This document shows positions 8,185 to 16,750 of a stretch of DNA of 64,000 nt, piece by piece (the first letter of the stretch is position 1; each line of letters starts with the position of its first letter). The notes under the pieces were generated by a model. That model did no database searches. It saw only the letters and a program-made list of their open reading frames with translations, and had not been told where the DNA came from. The DNA is from Rahnella bonaserana. Its GTDB lineage: Bacteria > Pseudomonadota > Gammaproteobacteria > Enterobacterales > Enterobacteriaceae. A program made the translations under genes and the position numbers. The DNA lies in NCBI RefSeq assembly GCF_019049675.1, contig NZ_JAFMOW010000062.1, forward strand, positions 1-64,000. Direction: 5' to 3'.

Positions 8185-9213
8185 ATGCTTCCCCGTTTTA
8201 AAGTGCTTCTTTCTGCCGCTGTGTTGTCTCTTTCCTTTTCAGGTGCAGTCTTTTCCGGCTCAGCGTTTGCTGCCGATGCGCCGGGATACGGGCCGCAACT
8301 ACAGGGCTTTGATTATCCTTTCCCGCTGAAACAGTTCTCTTTTAATTCCCAGGGTGCGCCGTTGCAAATGGGGTATATGGACGTTGCTCCCACCGGGCAT
8401 AAAAATGGTCAGACCGTGGTGCTGATGCACGGTAAGAATTTCTGTGCCGCGACCTGGGGGGACACCATTTCGGCGCTGGTGAGTAAAGGTTATCGGGTGA
8501 TCGCGCCTGATCAGGTCGGGTTCTGTTCATCGACCAAACCTTCCCATTACCAGTACAGCTTTCAGCAACTGGCGACCAATACCCATGAGTTACTGAAAAG
8601 CCTGAAAATAACCAAAGCTGTGATTGTCGGACATTCCACCGGCGGCATGCTGGCGACGCGCTACAGCCTGATGTTCGCCCCGGAAGTAGCGAAACTGGTG
8701 CTGGTGAATCCGATTGGTCTGGAAGACTGGAAAGCCAAGGGGGTGCCATATCGTACCGTGGATCAGTGGTATGATCGTGAGCTGAAAACGTCGGCTGACA
8801 GCATTAAACAGTATGAACTCAAAACCTATTACGTGAATAAGTGGAAACCGGAATACGACCGCTGGGTCGATATGCTGGCGGGGCTGAACAACGGGCCGGG
8901 GCATAAACTGGTGGCCTGGAACTCTGCGCTGATTTACGACATGATTTTCACCCAGCCGGTCGTTTACGAGTTCAAAAATCTGCGCGTACCGACCACGCTG
9001 ATGATAGGCACGGCTGACACCACAGCGATTGGCAGCGATATTGCACCGCCTGCGGTAAAAGCCAAAATCGGTCACTACAATGTGCTCGGTAAACAGGTTG
9101 CGAAACTGATCCCCCATGCGAAACTGATCGAATTTAAAGGCCTCGGCCATGCGCCGCAGATGGAAGAGCCGGAGAAATTTAACGCGGCCTTGCTGAAAAC
9201 GCTGTCGCGCTGA
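8185..9213 (+). CDS. Secreted alpha/beta hydrolase
   Basis: The 342-residue protein has a signal peptide (basic MLPRFK start, hydrophobic core, AFA-A cleavage near residue 30), so it is probably periplasmic. The hydrolase core shows HGKNFCAATW (oxyanion region), the nucleophile elbow GHSTGG with Ser151, an acid residue in the MIGTADTTA strand and the catalytic His322 in GLGHAPQ. Esterase, lactonase and epoxide-hydrolase-like substrates are all possible, and no specific substrate can be named. The start at 8185 is chosen because it opens a clean signal peptide. An ATG 12 codons upstream lies inside a strong hairpin. The gene is monocistronic and ends at a bidirectional terminator. Confidence 0.88.
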   Translation: MLPRFKVLLSAAVLSLSFSGAVFSGSAFAADAPGYGPQLQGFDYPFPLKQFSFNSQGAPLQMGYMDVAPTGHKNGQTVVLMHGKNFCAATWGDTISALVSKGYRVIAPDQVGFCSSTKPSHYQYSFQQLATNTHELLKSLKITKAVIVGHSTGGMLATRYSLMFAPEVAKLVLVNPIGLEDWKAKGVPYRTVDQWYDRELKTSADSIKQYELKTYYVNKWKPEYDRWVDMLAGLNNGPGHKLVAWNSALIYDMIFTQPVVYEFKNLRVPTTLMIGTADTTAIGSDIAPPAVKAKIGHYNVLGKQVAKLIPHAKLIEFKGLGHAPQMEEPEKFNAALLKTLSR

Positions 9214-9237
9214 TTTCCCTTTTTCCCTTTCAGTAAT

Positions 9238-9272
9238 AAAAAACCGCAGCCTTTACGGGCCGCGGTTTTTTT
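9238..9272. terminator. Bidirectional terminator between hydrolase and padC
   Basis: AAACCGC pairs with GCGGTTT around a G/C-rich inner stem. An A-run precedes and a T-run of seven follows. It lies between convergent genes. Confidence 0.85.
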
Positions 9273-9306
9273 CATCGTTATAATCTCTCAGAGGGAATTA
9301 ACGAGA

Positions 9307-9813
9307 TTAACGCAGATTGTCCGGGAAGTTGGCTGGCAGTTCGCTCGCTGCACAGTCGATGACGGTGTCATTATCCGCACCACAATCACGCACGAAGGTG
9401 ATGGTCGCGAATTCGTCGATAACTTCAGTCGGATACGCCGGACCCGCATCACGGTAAGAGTTCATCAGCGGAATGTGATCGTTCTGGAAGCAGACGGTTT
9501 TTTCCGGATTATTCATCACCCAGCGTGGGAAGAAAATGGTGCCGTGGAACACGTTATCACCCAGATTCACAATCAGACTGACGTCAGTCCCGGTCGGTTC
9601 AGTCCAGGAAATTTTGTACACATCAGATGCCACCCGCACGATATAGGCTTTCTGATCTTTCACCCAACGGTTGCCGACCAGCCCGCTGTGAATACGGTAA
9701 TCCAGGGTCTGCGCGTTTTTGACGTAGATTTCATAATTCCAGCCGTTGTCGTAGGTGTAAACCACGTGTTTGCCAACGAAACCGCTCAGGTCATGTTTAT
9801 CAAATGTGCTCAT
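9307..9813 (-). CDS. padC: Phenolic acid decarboxylase
   Basis: This cofactor-free cytoplasmic enzyme decarboxylates ferulic, p-coumaric and caffeic acids to vinyl phenols, detoxifying plant phenolics. The 168-residue lipocalin-like beta-barrel matches the PAD family: GFVGKHVVYTYDNGWNYE near the N-terminus with the active-site tyrosines, then NRWVKDQ, and KISWTEPTGTDVSL with the catalytic Glu. An AAGGAGAA ribosome site precedes the ATG. It is divergent from a LysR-type regulator with palindromes in the gap, which suggests substrate-induced control by that regulator (inference). The gene fits a plant- or soil-associated lifestyle. Confidence 0.96.
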   Translation of the reverse strand: MSTFDKHDLSGFVGKHVVYTYDNGWNYEIYVKNAQTLDYRIHSGLVGNRWVKDQKAYIVRVASDVYKISWTEPTGTDVSLIVNLGDNVFHGTIFFPRWVMNNPEKTVCFQNDHIPLMNSYRDAGPAYPTEVIDEFATITFVRDCGADNDTVIDCAASELPANFPDNLR

Positions 9814-9900
9814 GGTCGTTCTCCTTAAGTCATTATTGGAATGAAACGCTTCGTTTCGATGAAAGAATAATACACCTCAAAAAACTGATAAAAAAACGCT

Positions 9901-9933
9901 GATTTCAGATGGAAATCATCTAAAATTTAGATG
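9901..9933. promoter_or_regulatory. Palindromic operators between padC and its LysR regulator
   Basis: Two adjacent dyads are seen: GATTTC-N5-GAAATC (9901-9917) and CATCTAAAATTTAGATG (9917-9933). The second is a perfect 17-bp palindrome about its centre. It contains a T-N11-A spacing typical of LysR sites and lies 25 bases before the regulator start. Confidence 0.65.
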
Positions 9934-9958
9934 TGTTATTTTCTCAAAGGACGAAAGT

Positions 9959-10855
9959 ATGGCGCTGCCAAGAACCACACTGGAGCAATGGGTGGTGTTA
10001 CAAACCGTGATTGAACAGGGCAGTTACGCGCAGGCGGCAACGGTGCTCAACCGCAGTCAGTCTTCCGTCAGTTATGCCCTGAGCGGCTTACAGGAACGCA
10101 TCGGTTTACCCTTGCTGGAAATCAACGGCAGAAAGGCGACGCTGACTGAACAAGGGCGCGCCTTGCTGGCGCAGGCGACACCGCTGATCTCGGCATTTTT
10201 ACAGCTTGAACACCGGGCTGCAGGACTGAAAGACGGCGTGCGAACTGAGCTGAGTCTGGTGGTCGACAGCGTGTTTCCCAAAAACAGGCTATTCCGCGCG
10301 TTAAAACACTTTCAGTCGCAATTTCCGGATACAAGGGTGCATCTGACGGAGATTCTGCGCGGCGAAAGTCTTGCACAACTCAGTGAACAATCTGCCGATT
10401 TGTATATCACCACGCTGGCACCTGAAAACGCTATTCACGGGCGTTTTCTGCTGGATGTGGACTTTGTTCCGGTGGCGAAAAGCGATCATCCGCTGTTGTC
10501 TTTGCCTGCTCCGCTGACCGCTCAGGATCTGGCGCGCTTCCCGCTGATAAGCGTTGCTGATCGTCACGCGCCCCCTGAAGATAAACATCCGACAGGCACG
10601 GTGGCGCACTGGACATTTACCACGGTCGGTGCGGCGCTGGAGGCTATTTCAGTAGGCGTCGGTTACGGCTGGTTGCCGCTGGACAGTGTGGATAACGCGC
10701 TGAAAAACGGATTGCTCAGCCGCCTGATGCTCTCGGCCAGAACCGTCAGACAAACGTCGCTGTATATGGTGCTGGATGATGAAACGCAGCGCTATGATCA
10801 GACGGTCAGTGCGCTGGCGAAAAGTATTCAGGAGGCGTGCGGTTTGCTGCCGTGA
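9959..10855 (+). CDS. LysR-family regulator, probably of padC
   Basis: The 298-residue protein has the LysR winged HTH at residues 7-66 (GSYAQAATVLNRSQSSVSYAL and a conserved L..RIG.PL) and a C-terminal periplasmic-binding-like effector domain. AAAGGA lies six bases before the ATG. Divergent placement against phenolic acid decarboxylase and the shared palindromes make it the likely activator of padC in response to hydroxycinnamic acids. Autoregulation is expected from the palindrome position. The regulatory link is inferred from context only. Confidence 0.9.
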   Translation: MALPRTTLEQWVVLQTVIEQGSYAQAATVLNRSQSSVSYALSGLQERIGLPLLEINGRKATLTEQGRALLAQATPLISAFLQLEHRAAGLKDGVRTELSLVVDSVFPKNRLFRALKHFQSQFPDTRVHLTEILRGESLAQLSEQSADLYITTLAPENAIHGRFLLDVDFVPVAKSDHPLLSLPAPLTAQDLARFPLISVADRHAPPEDKHPTGTVAHWTFTTVGAALEAISVGVGYGWLPLDSVDNALKNGLLSRLMLSARTVRQTSLYMVLDDETQRYDQTVSALAKSIQEACGLLP

Positions 10856-10876
10856 TGTCCGGCAGCAAACCGTTTT
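10840..10876 (+). terminator. Terminator overlapping the end of the LysR gene
   Basis: CGGTTTGCTGCCG (10840-10852) pairs perfectly with CGGCAGCAAACCG (10860-10872) and TTTT follows. The stem includes the last codons of the regulator. Confidence 0.75.
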
Positions 10877-10925
10877 AAGAACGTGGGTTCAGTTCAGTTT
10901 CGTTCTAAAGAGAGAGCAGAGCCGA

Positions 10926-12557
10926 TCAACGAGACGCTTTACAGGCGGCAAAAATATCGAGCTGAGGGTCACGTTCTGACGTCTGAACATTCATCGCGCT
11001 CAGCACGGTATGGAACAGATTATCTTGTGAGACATCTTTGTTTGCCGCATTGGTTTTCAGGCATTGCATGTCGATTCCCTGCGCTTTCGCATAACTTTCG
11101 GAAAGCCAGAACAGCATCGGAACATGTGTTTGCTGGGCAGGCGCCACGCGGTATGGCGTGCCGTGCAGATACAGACCGTTTTCGCCAAGCGATTCGCCGT
11201 GATCAGAAAGGTAAATCACCGCCACGTTATATTTATCCTGATATTGCTTCGCCTTTTCAATGACCTGCGACACCAGATAATCGGTGTAGAGCACAGTATT
11301 GTCGTAGGTATTGACCAGCTGTTCCTGTGTGCAGTTTTCAATGTCGCTGCGCGGACAGTCTGGCGTGAACTTACGGAATTCCGGCGGATAACGTCTGGAA
11401 TAGGTCGGCCCGTGACTGCCAATCAGATGCAGGGCGATCAGCGTATTTTTGCCGTCCGGCTTGATATCGTTATCAATATTCTGCATCAGCGCCATATCGT
11501 AACAGGTGTCCCCATCGCAATATTTACCGTCATTTTTAGTATCGATAATGACATTTGGCACGCGGTCACAGACACCTTTACAGCCTTCATCGTTATCTTT
11601 CCAGAACACGGAAACGCCAGCTTTATGCAGGATATCCAGCAAGCCTTCGCTGTTTCGGGCGCGGTTAGCGTCATAGCTGGTGCGTTTCATATTTGAGAAC
11701 ATGCACGGCACGGAAATCGCCGTTGCCGTTCCGCATGACGTCATTTTGCTGAAATTCACTACATCCGGAATGGCCTGAGTGAACTGATTAGTCGGTTTGC
11801 TATAACCATTCCATGACTGGTTTTGTGCCCGCGCGGTTTCACCCACGACCAGAAACACCAGATTCGGTTTCTGTCCCGGTTGTTGTACCAGTTTTGCATC
11901 GTCACCAATCGTCCGGAACGGCATTTTCGGCGTGAAATAACGGTGATTCATGTACTGGAAAGCACTGTACAGATAGTTGGTGGGGACGATTTCCAGATTA
12001 AGCGTGCGGTTGTTACGTCCGACTGACGCGTAATCTTTATAGAAAACACCGGCAACCGACGCCACCACCAGCAATGAAATCACCATCGACACCAGACGCA
12101 CGCCGAGACGGTGCAGCGGGGTTTTCTCATAGCTGACAGGCGTCAGGAATAACAAAATTGCAGGCAGGACGCCGGTAAACACAAACCACAGCACCACTTT
12201 GAGATTGAGGTACGACGTTGCCTCGGCAGATTGCGTCTCCATGATGTTTTCAATCATGCCGCGGTCGAAAACAATCTGAAAGGTCATCATCGCAAAACTG
12301 GCGAGTGCGCTGACCGGCAGCACAATGATGAAAAAGGGCTTAAGCAATGGCCGGAAGCTGAACGGGGTGAACACAAAGTTCAGGGCAGCAAACAGCGCGA
12401 CCGGAATGCTCAGGGCAAAAGCCAGATTATACGCAGGCAACGCATGGAGAATGCGATAAAAGTGCAGCAGAATCGGCAGGTTGACCACAAAAGTGAAGTA
12501 CAGCGTCAGGAGCAAGGTCAGCTTAAAATAGCTGATTTTCGGCAATAAATGGCGCAA
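10926..12557 (-). CDS. eptA: Lipid A phosphoethanolamine transferase
   Basis: EptA (PmrC) is an inner-membrane enzyme that adds phosphoethanolamine to lipid A on its periplasmic face, giving resistance to polymyxin and cationic peptides. About five N-terminal transmembrane helices are followed by the sulfatase-like domain. VVGETARAQ supplies a metal ligand, SCGTATAISVPC carries the catalytic Thr (about residue 277), and YLSDHGESLGENGLYLHG carries the Asp/His metal ligands. I prefer the TTG at 12557 because GGGAG lies six bases upstream and the product (543 residues) matches the family length. An ATG at 12587 is the alternative. A PmrA box upstream supports PmrAB control. Confidence 0.95.
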   Translation of the reverse strand: MRHLLPKISYFKLTLLLTLYFTFVVNLPILLHFYRILHALPAYNLAFALSIPVALFAALNFVFTPFSFRPLLKPFFIIVLPVSALASFAMMTFQIVFDRGMIENIMETQSAEATSYLNLKVVLWFVFTGVLPAILLFLTPVSYEKTPLHRLGVRLVSMVISLLVVASVAGVFYKDYASVGRNNRTLNLEIVPTNYLYSAFQYMNHRYFTPKMPFRTIGDDAKLVQQPGQKPNLVFLVVGETARAQNQSWNGYSKPTNQFTQAIPDVVNFSKMTSCGTATAISVPCMFSNMKRTSYDANRARNSEGLLDILHKAGVSVFWKDNDEGCKGVCDRVPNVIIDTKNDGKYCDGDTCYDMALMQNIDNDIKPDGKNTLIALHLIGSHGPTYSRRYPPEFRKFTPDCPRSDIENCTQEQLVNTYDNTVLYTDYLVSQVIEKAKQYQDKYNVAVIYLSDHGESLGENGLYLHGTPYRVAPAQQTHVPMLFWLSESYAKAQGIDMQCLKTNAANKDVSQDNLFHTVLSAMNVQTSERDPQLDIFAACKASR

Positions 12558-12647
12558 TGAAAACTCCCAAAAGGGGTGAAAAAGCATACGTAATGTGAGG
12601 CAAACGTAACGTGCAGAAATGGATGGTTGAAATCATATTCGTTGAAG

Positions 12648-12664
12648 CTTAAGAAAGCCTTAAT
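12648..12664. promoter_or_regulatory. PmrA box upstream of eptA
   Basis: CTTAAG-AAAGC-CTTAAT fits the known PmrA site, (C/T)TTAA(G/T)-N5-(C/T)TTAA(G/T), at every position. It lies 60-107 bases upstream of the possible eptA starts, between eptA and the divergent second lpxA. Confidence 0.75.
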
Positions 12665-12913
12665 GGAAGTGTCATAAATGTTTAACGTGATGCCTTTTTG
12701 TAAAAGGTTCAGAAAATAAATAAAATATAGTTAGCCTGTTTTTTGCTCCGTTCCCTTATCCTGTGCGGTATAGCGCGGCGCTGTTTAAACATAAACCGTT
12801 TCGTTTAAGCCTTTCTGAGTGCGTTCCTTCCGCTCATTCTGACCCTCCCTGATTACTCCTGACACGTTTAATTCACCACTGGCGGCTTACCTGCTGACAG
12901 AAGGACGTTTGTG

Positions 12914-13702
12914 TTGATTTCAACTTCGGCCACCATTTCGGCCAGCAGTATCATCGAATCTGATGTCATGATCGGCCCGCAGGTGGTTATCGGGCCTTTT
13001 TGTGTCATTTCCGCCGGTGTGCAAATCGGTGAAGGGACAATTATTTCTTCGCATACAGTCATCACCGGCAATACGAAAATCGGCTCATATAACCAGATTG
13101 GGATGGGTTCTTCGATTGGCGAAATCAGTCAGGATCTGAAATATGCCGGAGAAGCTGCCGGGCTCGAAATTGGCAACCGTAACAGGATCGGGCGTCACGC
13201 TACCTTGCATCGGGGAACTGCACAGGGCGGGGGATTGACCCGTATCGGCGATGACAATAATTTCGAGCGCGGCGTGCATATCGGCCATGACTGTCAGGTA
13301 GGGAATGCAACTTTTATCGGGGAGAACAGCGGGCTGGCCGGACACGTTGTGCTGGGAGATGAATCGCAAATAGATGCCATGTGCGCGGTGCATCAGTTTT
13401 GCATTATTGGTACGGGAGCCCGTTTGCTGGCCGGATCCTGCGTTGTGCAGGATGTACCGCCCTACGTTCAGGCTGGCGGCAACCGCGCGTCACCGCAAGG
13501 GATTAATGAACGGGCAGATGCATTCAGACAGGCAGAACCTGCTGTGCGTGAGGTGATCCACTATCTCTATGACCTGCTGTATCACCAGCAGGCGGCGATC
13601 GAAAAAGTAAGACTGGAGATCGCACGTCTGAGTGCTGAATATCCGCTTCTGTGCCATTTCAATGAATTCTTCCTCCGTTCAGCGCGCGGGATTGTGCGCT
13701 AG
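12914..13702 (+). CDS. Second LpxA, UDP-GlcNAc O-acyltransferase paralogue
   Basis: LpxA transfers a hydroxyacyl chain from ACP to the 3-OH of UDP-GlcNAc, the first step of lipid A synthesis. This 262-residue product aligns with E. coli LpxA without gaps through residue 180, with hexapeptide repeats forming the left-handed beta helix and a helical C-terminus. Catalytic His125 and the conserved Lys76, His99, His122, His144 and His160 are kept. The chain-length ruler residue 173 is Ala instead of Gly. The TTG at 12914 is chosen because it gives exact register with E. coli and has AAGGA eight bases upstream; a GTG lies one codon earlier. The gene is outside the usual fabZ-lpxA-lpxB cluster and divergent from eptA, so it is probably an extra copy. 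Confidence 0.9.
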   Translation: MISTSATISASSIIESDVMIGPQVVIGPFCVISAGVQIGEGTIISSHTVITGNTKIGSYNQIGMGSSIGEISQDLKYAGEAAGLEIGNRNRIGRHATLHRGTAQGGGLTRIGDDNNFERGVHIGHDCQVGNATFIGENSGLAGHVVLGDESQIDAMCAVHQFCIIGTGARLLAGSCVVQDVPPYVQAGGNRASPQGINERADAFRQAEPAVREVIHYLYDLLYHQQAAIEKVRLEIARLSAEYPLLCHFNEFFLRSARGIVR

Positions 13703-13737
13703 TTTTTCACCAACAATCCGCTCGCTGAACGGAGGAA
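13670..13737. repeat. 15-bp inverted repeat at the lpxA paralogue 3' end
   Basis: TTCCTCCGTTCAGCG (13670-13684) and CGCTGAACGGAGGAA (13723-13737) are exact complements around a 38-base loop. The left arm is inside the lpxA paralogue coding end and the right arm is just before the convergent DUF2891 stop. It may act as a two-way transcription stop. Confidence 0.6.
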
Positions 13738-13741
13738 ACGG

Positions 13742-14764
13742 TCAGGCTTCGAGTGCCAGCAAGGCAAACGTTGCCAGCCAGTGTTCGCCCATATAGGTGC
13801 TATCGAGGTGATCCAGTGCGCTGTGTAAATGGGCTTCGGCGGTCTGACGCAGGAGCGCAGCACGCGGATCACCCGCAGGTAATACCGATGCCAGCGAACG
13901 CTGACACCAGGCGCGGCTGAGATTGAGTCCGTCGAGATGCCCGATTTTGCCATCATTGCGGTCAGTCACGGTCGCTGGGGTGAACAGCGTCGCGGGCTGG
14001 CTGTGTGCCAGTTCAGGCAGAAAACGCCCAAACCAGGTGACAAAGGCGTCGCGTGGTAACACGCGGCGCATCAGCTCGGCTTCCATCAGGGAAGGGGAAA
14101 GAAATTCATCGCCACCCGGTTCCCACGCCTGACAATGCACATCTTCCAGATGCCAGCGCAGCGCCGTTTCTTCGATGGTTGACGCCAGCGCAGAATGTTT
14201 AACACTGCGCGCATAATCGAGCGTCAATGCCAGGGCAAAGGCGGTATTAAAGTGACTGCCGACGCGCAGCGGATACGTGGCTTTTGGCAGGAAGTCAGTA
14301 AAGCTTTTTTCAAAAAAGTGACTCATCGGCGTCAGCGTTTTGGCCCATACTGCGGCCTGCGGTAATGCCATCTCATGCAGTTGCTGAGTCAGCGCCAGAA
14401 ACCACGCCCAGCCGTAAGGACGCTCAAACCCGTTATGTTGCGGCTGCTGCAGATAAGCCATCTCACCCGCGACGTTTTCGGCGGTGAAATGCGCCGTCAC
14501 CACGCTGATGATTTTTCCGGCTTCCGGCAGGTCAGGAAAGCGATCCAGCAAACGTAATAACAGCCAGTAGCCATGAACGCAGGAATGCCAGTCGTAACTG
14601 CCGTAAAAAATCGGATGCAGCTGGCGCGGAGTTTGCGCATCCGCGGCGCTGCTCATGGCGTGCATGATTTTATTAGGATACTCGCGCGTTAAATGATTCA
14701 GCGCCAGCGAGGCAAAGCGGGACGCCATTTCTGGCGTCAGGGTGGTAGTCGGTTGCGTTGTCAT
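13742..14764 (-). CDS. DUF2891 protein
   Basis: The 340-residue protein is recognised as the DUF2891 family from YGSYDWHSCVHGYWLLLRLL, the HFTAENVAGE.AY segment and ERPYGWAWFL, which suggest an alpha/alpha-barrel fold. No signal peptide is seen, so it is probably cytoplasmic. It is the last gene of an operon with DUF979 and DUF969 membrane proteins, 11 bases downstream of the former. Association with a two-subunit permease suggests it acts on the imported compound, but neither substrate nor reaction is known. Confidence 0.88.
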   Translation of the reverse strand: MTTQPTTTLTPEMASRFASLALNHLTREYPNKIMHAMSSAADAQTPRQLHPIFYGSYDWHSCVHGYWLLLRLLDRFPDLPEAGKIISVVTAHFTAENVAGEMAYLQQPQHNGFERPYGWAWFLALTQQLHEMALPQAAVWAKTLTPMSHFFEKSFTDFLPKATYPLRVGSHFNTAFALALTLDYARSVKHSALASTIEETALRWHLEDVHCQAWEPGGDEFLSPSLMEAELMRRVLPRDAFVTWFGRFLPELAHSQPATLFTPATVTDRNDGKIGHLDGLNLSRAWCQRSLASVLPAGDPRAALLRQTAEAHLHSALDHLDSTYMGEHWLATFALLALEA

Positions 14765-14775
14765 CTTTTGCCTTA

Positions 14776-15726
14776 TCAGAAACGGAACACAAAGAGATAC
14801 ATAAAGGCAGTGTTAACCAGTAACAGCAAAACGCCGGTTTTCCACTGTGCTTTGATCACGCCATTTTTGTCCTGCAGTTCAAGTAACGCCGCCGGAACGA
14901 TGTTGAAGTTCGCCGCCATCGGCGTCATCAGCGTTCCGCAAAAACCGGACAACATCCCGATAGCGCCCATAATGGCGGGGTTTCCGCCCAGCTGGTTAAC
15001 GATGAGCGGCAAACCGATACCGGCTGTCATCACCGGGAATGCGGCGAAACCGTTACCCATAATCATGGTGAACAGCGCCATGCCGAAGGTATAAGCGACA
15101 ACAATCGCCAGCGGAGATCCCAGCGGAATAATGTTTTTCACCAGTTCAGATACCACGCCGCCAACCCCCGCCAGTGCAAACAGTGCACCGAGTGCGGCCA
15201 GCATTTGCGGCAAAATAGCCGCCCAACCAACGGTATCCATCGTCTGACCACCCGCTTTAATCGCCTTGACCGGCGAATCACGCAGCATGATCAGCGCAGC
15301 AATAAACGCGACCAGCGTGCCGATCACCAGTGAAATCAGCGTGACGTTTTTGGCCTCCACCAGCGGGGTGTATTTCAGTGTCAGCGTGCCAATCAGGGTA
15401 ACAACCGGGATCAGCAGAGCGGGAATAAACAGTTTATTGCCAAAACGCTTCGCACCGGCTTCACGTTTTTCTACCATTTCAGGCTGATCGTTATCCGTTT
15501 TGCCTTTACCGAGTTTGCCGGTACCGGCGATGACGGCCAGTAAAATGGCCATGCAGCCGGTTACAAAGTGCGGTAACTCACCGCCGAACAGGAAGGTGAT
15601 GCCGTAAATGCCCCAGAACAGCGCGTTGACATAACGGCGTGCGTTGCTTTTATCACGCAGGTTAAAAAAGGCGTAAGCGCAAAACATCAGTCCCGCGAGG
15701 ATATAAACGGTTTGTAAGGTGATCAT
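14776..15726 (-). CDS. DUF979 membrane protein, permease subunit
   Basis: The 316-residue integral membrane protein has about nine to ten hydrophobic segments and the DUF979 features GKLGKGKTDND, GNGFAAFPVMTAGIGLP and GFCGTLMTPMAANFNIVPAALL. DUF979 and DUF969 genes always travel as a pair and are thought to form one transporter. Here the start overlaps the DUF969 stop by four bases. In Firmicutes such pairs sit with pyrrolidone-carboxylate peptidase or 5-oxoprolinase genes. The DUF2891 partner here is different, and the substrate is open. Confidence 0.9.
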   Translation of the reverse strand: MITLQTVYILAGLMFCAYAFFNLRDKSNARRYVNALFWGIYGITFLFGGELPHFVTGCMAILLAVIAGTGKLGKGKTDNDQPEMVEKREAGAKRFGNKLFIPALLIPVVTLIGTLTLKYTPLVEAKNVTLISLVIGTLVAFIAALIMLRDSPVKAIKAGGQTMDTVGWAAILPQMLAALGALFALAGVGGVVSELVKNIIPLGSPLAIVVAYTFGMALFTMIMGNGFAAFPVMTAGIGLPLIVNQLGGNPAIMGAIGMLSGFCGTLMTPMAANFNIVPAALLELQDKNGVIKAQWKTGVLLLLVNTAFMYLFVFRF

Positions 15727-16412
15727 TTCGCTGCGCTCCCGTGATGAACGTCAAAACGCTTTGCCAGCGAGCGGTCAAGCAGCCACAAACGAATAAAGTG
15801 GATAATCAGTGCAGCGATGGCCGTCGGGATTGCCCAGACGGAAAGATGCAGCGGCTCGACGTTAATGCCGTATTGCTCAAGAAAACCTTTGATCAGCAGA
15901 ATGGATTGCACCGCGATAAAGATATCCTCACCGAAAAATACCGCAACGTTATCCGCCGCTGCAGCGTGAGCACGGATTTTCTGGCGCACATCATTGGGTA
16001 GATCACCGTATTTGGTGGTGGCCGCTGCTTCTGCCATGGGTGCAATCAGCGGGCGTACCATCTGTGCGTGGCCGCCAAGGGAATTGAGCCCCAGCGCGGC
16101 AGTCATCTGGCGCAGGAAAAAATACAACATCAGAACCCGCCCGGTGGTCGCAGCGTGGACTTTCGATATCAGATGCCGCGCCTGTTCCTTGAGGCCGCTG
16201 CGCTCAAGAATAGCAATCACCGGAAGCGTCAGCCAGATCAGGCCCATATAGCGGTTATCGGTAAAAGCTTTGCCGAAAGCGCTGATAATCTCAACGGTAT
16301 GCATACCGCCCGCCAGCCCGGTAGAAATACCGGCGACGGTGACCACTAATAATGGATTAAACCGCAGTGCGAACCCCAGCACGACGATCGGAATACCAAT
16401 TAAAACCCACAT
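15723..16412 (-). CDS. DUF969 membrane protein, permease subunit
   Basis: The 229-residue membrane protein is the first gene of the DUF969-DUF979-DUF2891 operon. It starts MWVLIGIPIVVLGFALRFNPLLVV and has the family segments NRYMGLIWLTLPVIAILERSGL and GGHAQMVRPLIAPMAEAA. About five to six helices are predicted. With DUF979 it probably makes a heteromeric secondary transporter in the inner membrane. The promoter must lie in the 338-base gap upstream. No recognised operator was found there. Confidence 0.9.
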   Translation of the reverse strand: MWVLIGIPIVVLGFALRFNPLLVVTVAGISTGLAGGMHTVEIISAFGKAFTDNRYMGLIWLTLPVIAILERSGLKEQARHLISKVHAATTGRVLMLYFFLRQMTAALGLNSLGGHAQMVRPLIAPMAEAAATTKYGDLPNDVRQKIRAHAAAADNVAVFFGEDIFIAVQSILLIKGFLEQYGINVEPLHLSVWAIPTAIAALIIHFIRLWLLDRSLAKRFDVHHGSAAK

Positions 16413-16750
16413 GGTGTGTCCCTCAATGATGTTGTGATTGTTTTATATTTTTGATGGTTCTCTGTCTGGTGAATACACCGGTAATAACCCTGTGTAATTA
16501 CATAGATCTAATTCGCATAAAAATGCGTGAAGCGGAAAGTAACAAGCGTCATGGCTGAACGCAAGATGCAAAAAATAACGAAAACTCTCACGCGAGAATG
16601 GTTAAATCAGGCGGAAAATTACTATGACAATATAAATAACTGACCGCAGATTTTTATCTGGTGTATCTGACAGGTGAGGGAAGAAATAGCAGAATAATGA
16701 ACCCGACGCGCTGGCCGGGTTGGAAGGGAATACAGGAAACAGAAAGTCGG
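16413..16750. other. Intergenic region upstream of the DUF969 operon
   Basis: This gap carries the promoter of the DUF969 operon and the sequence downstream of queH. I see no gene, strong terminator or recognised operator in it. Confidence 0.4.
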
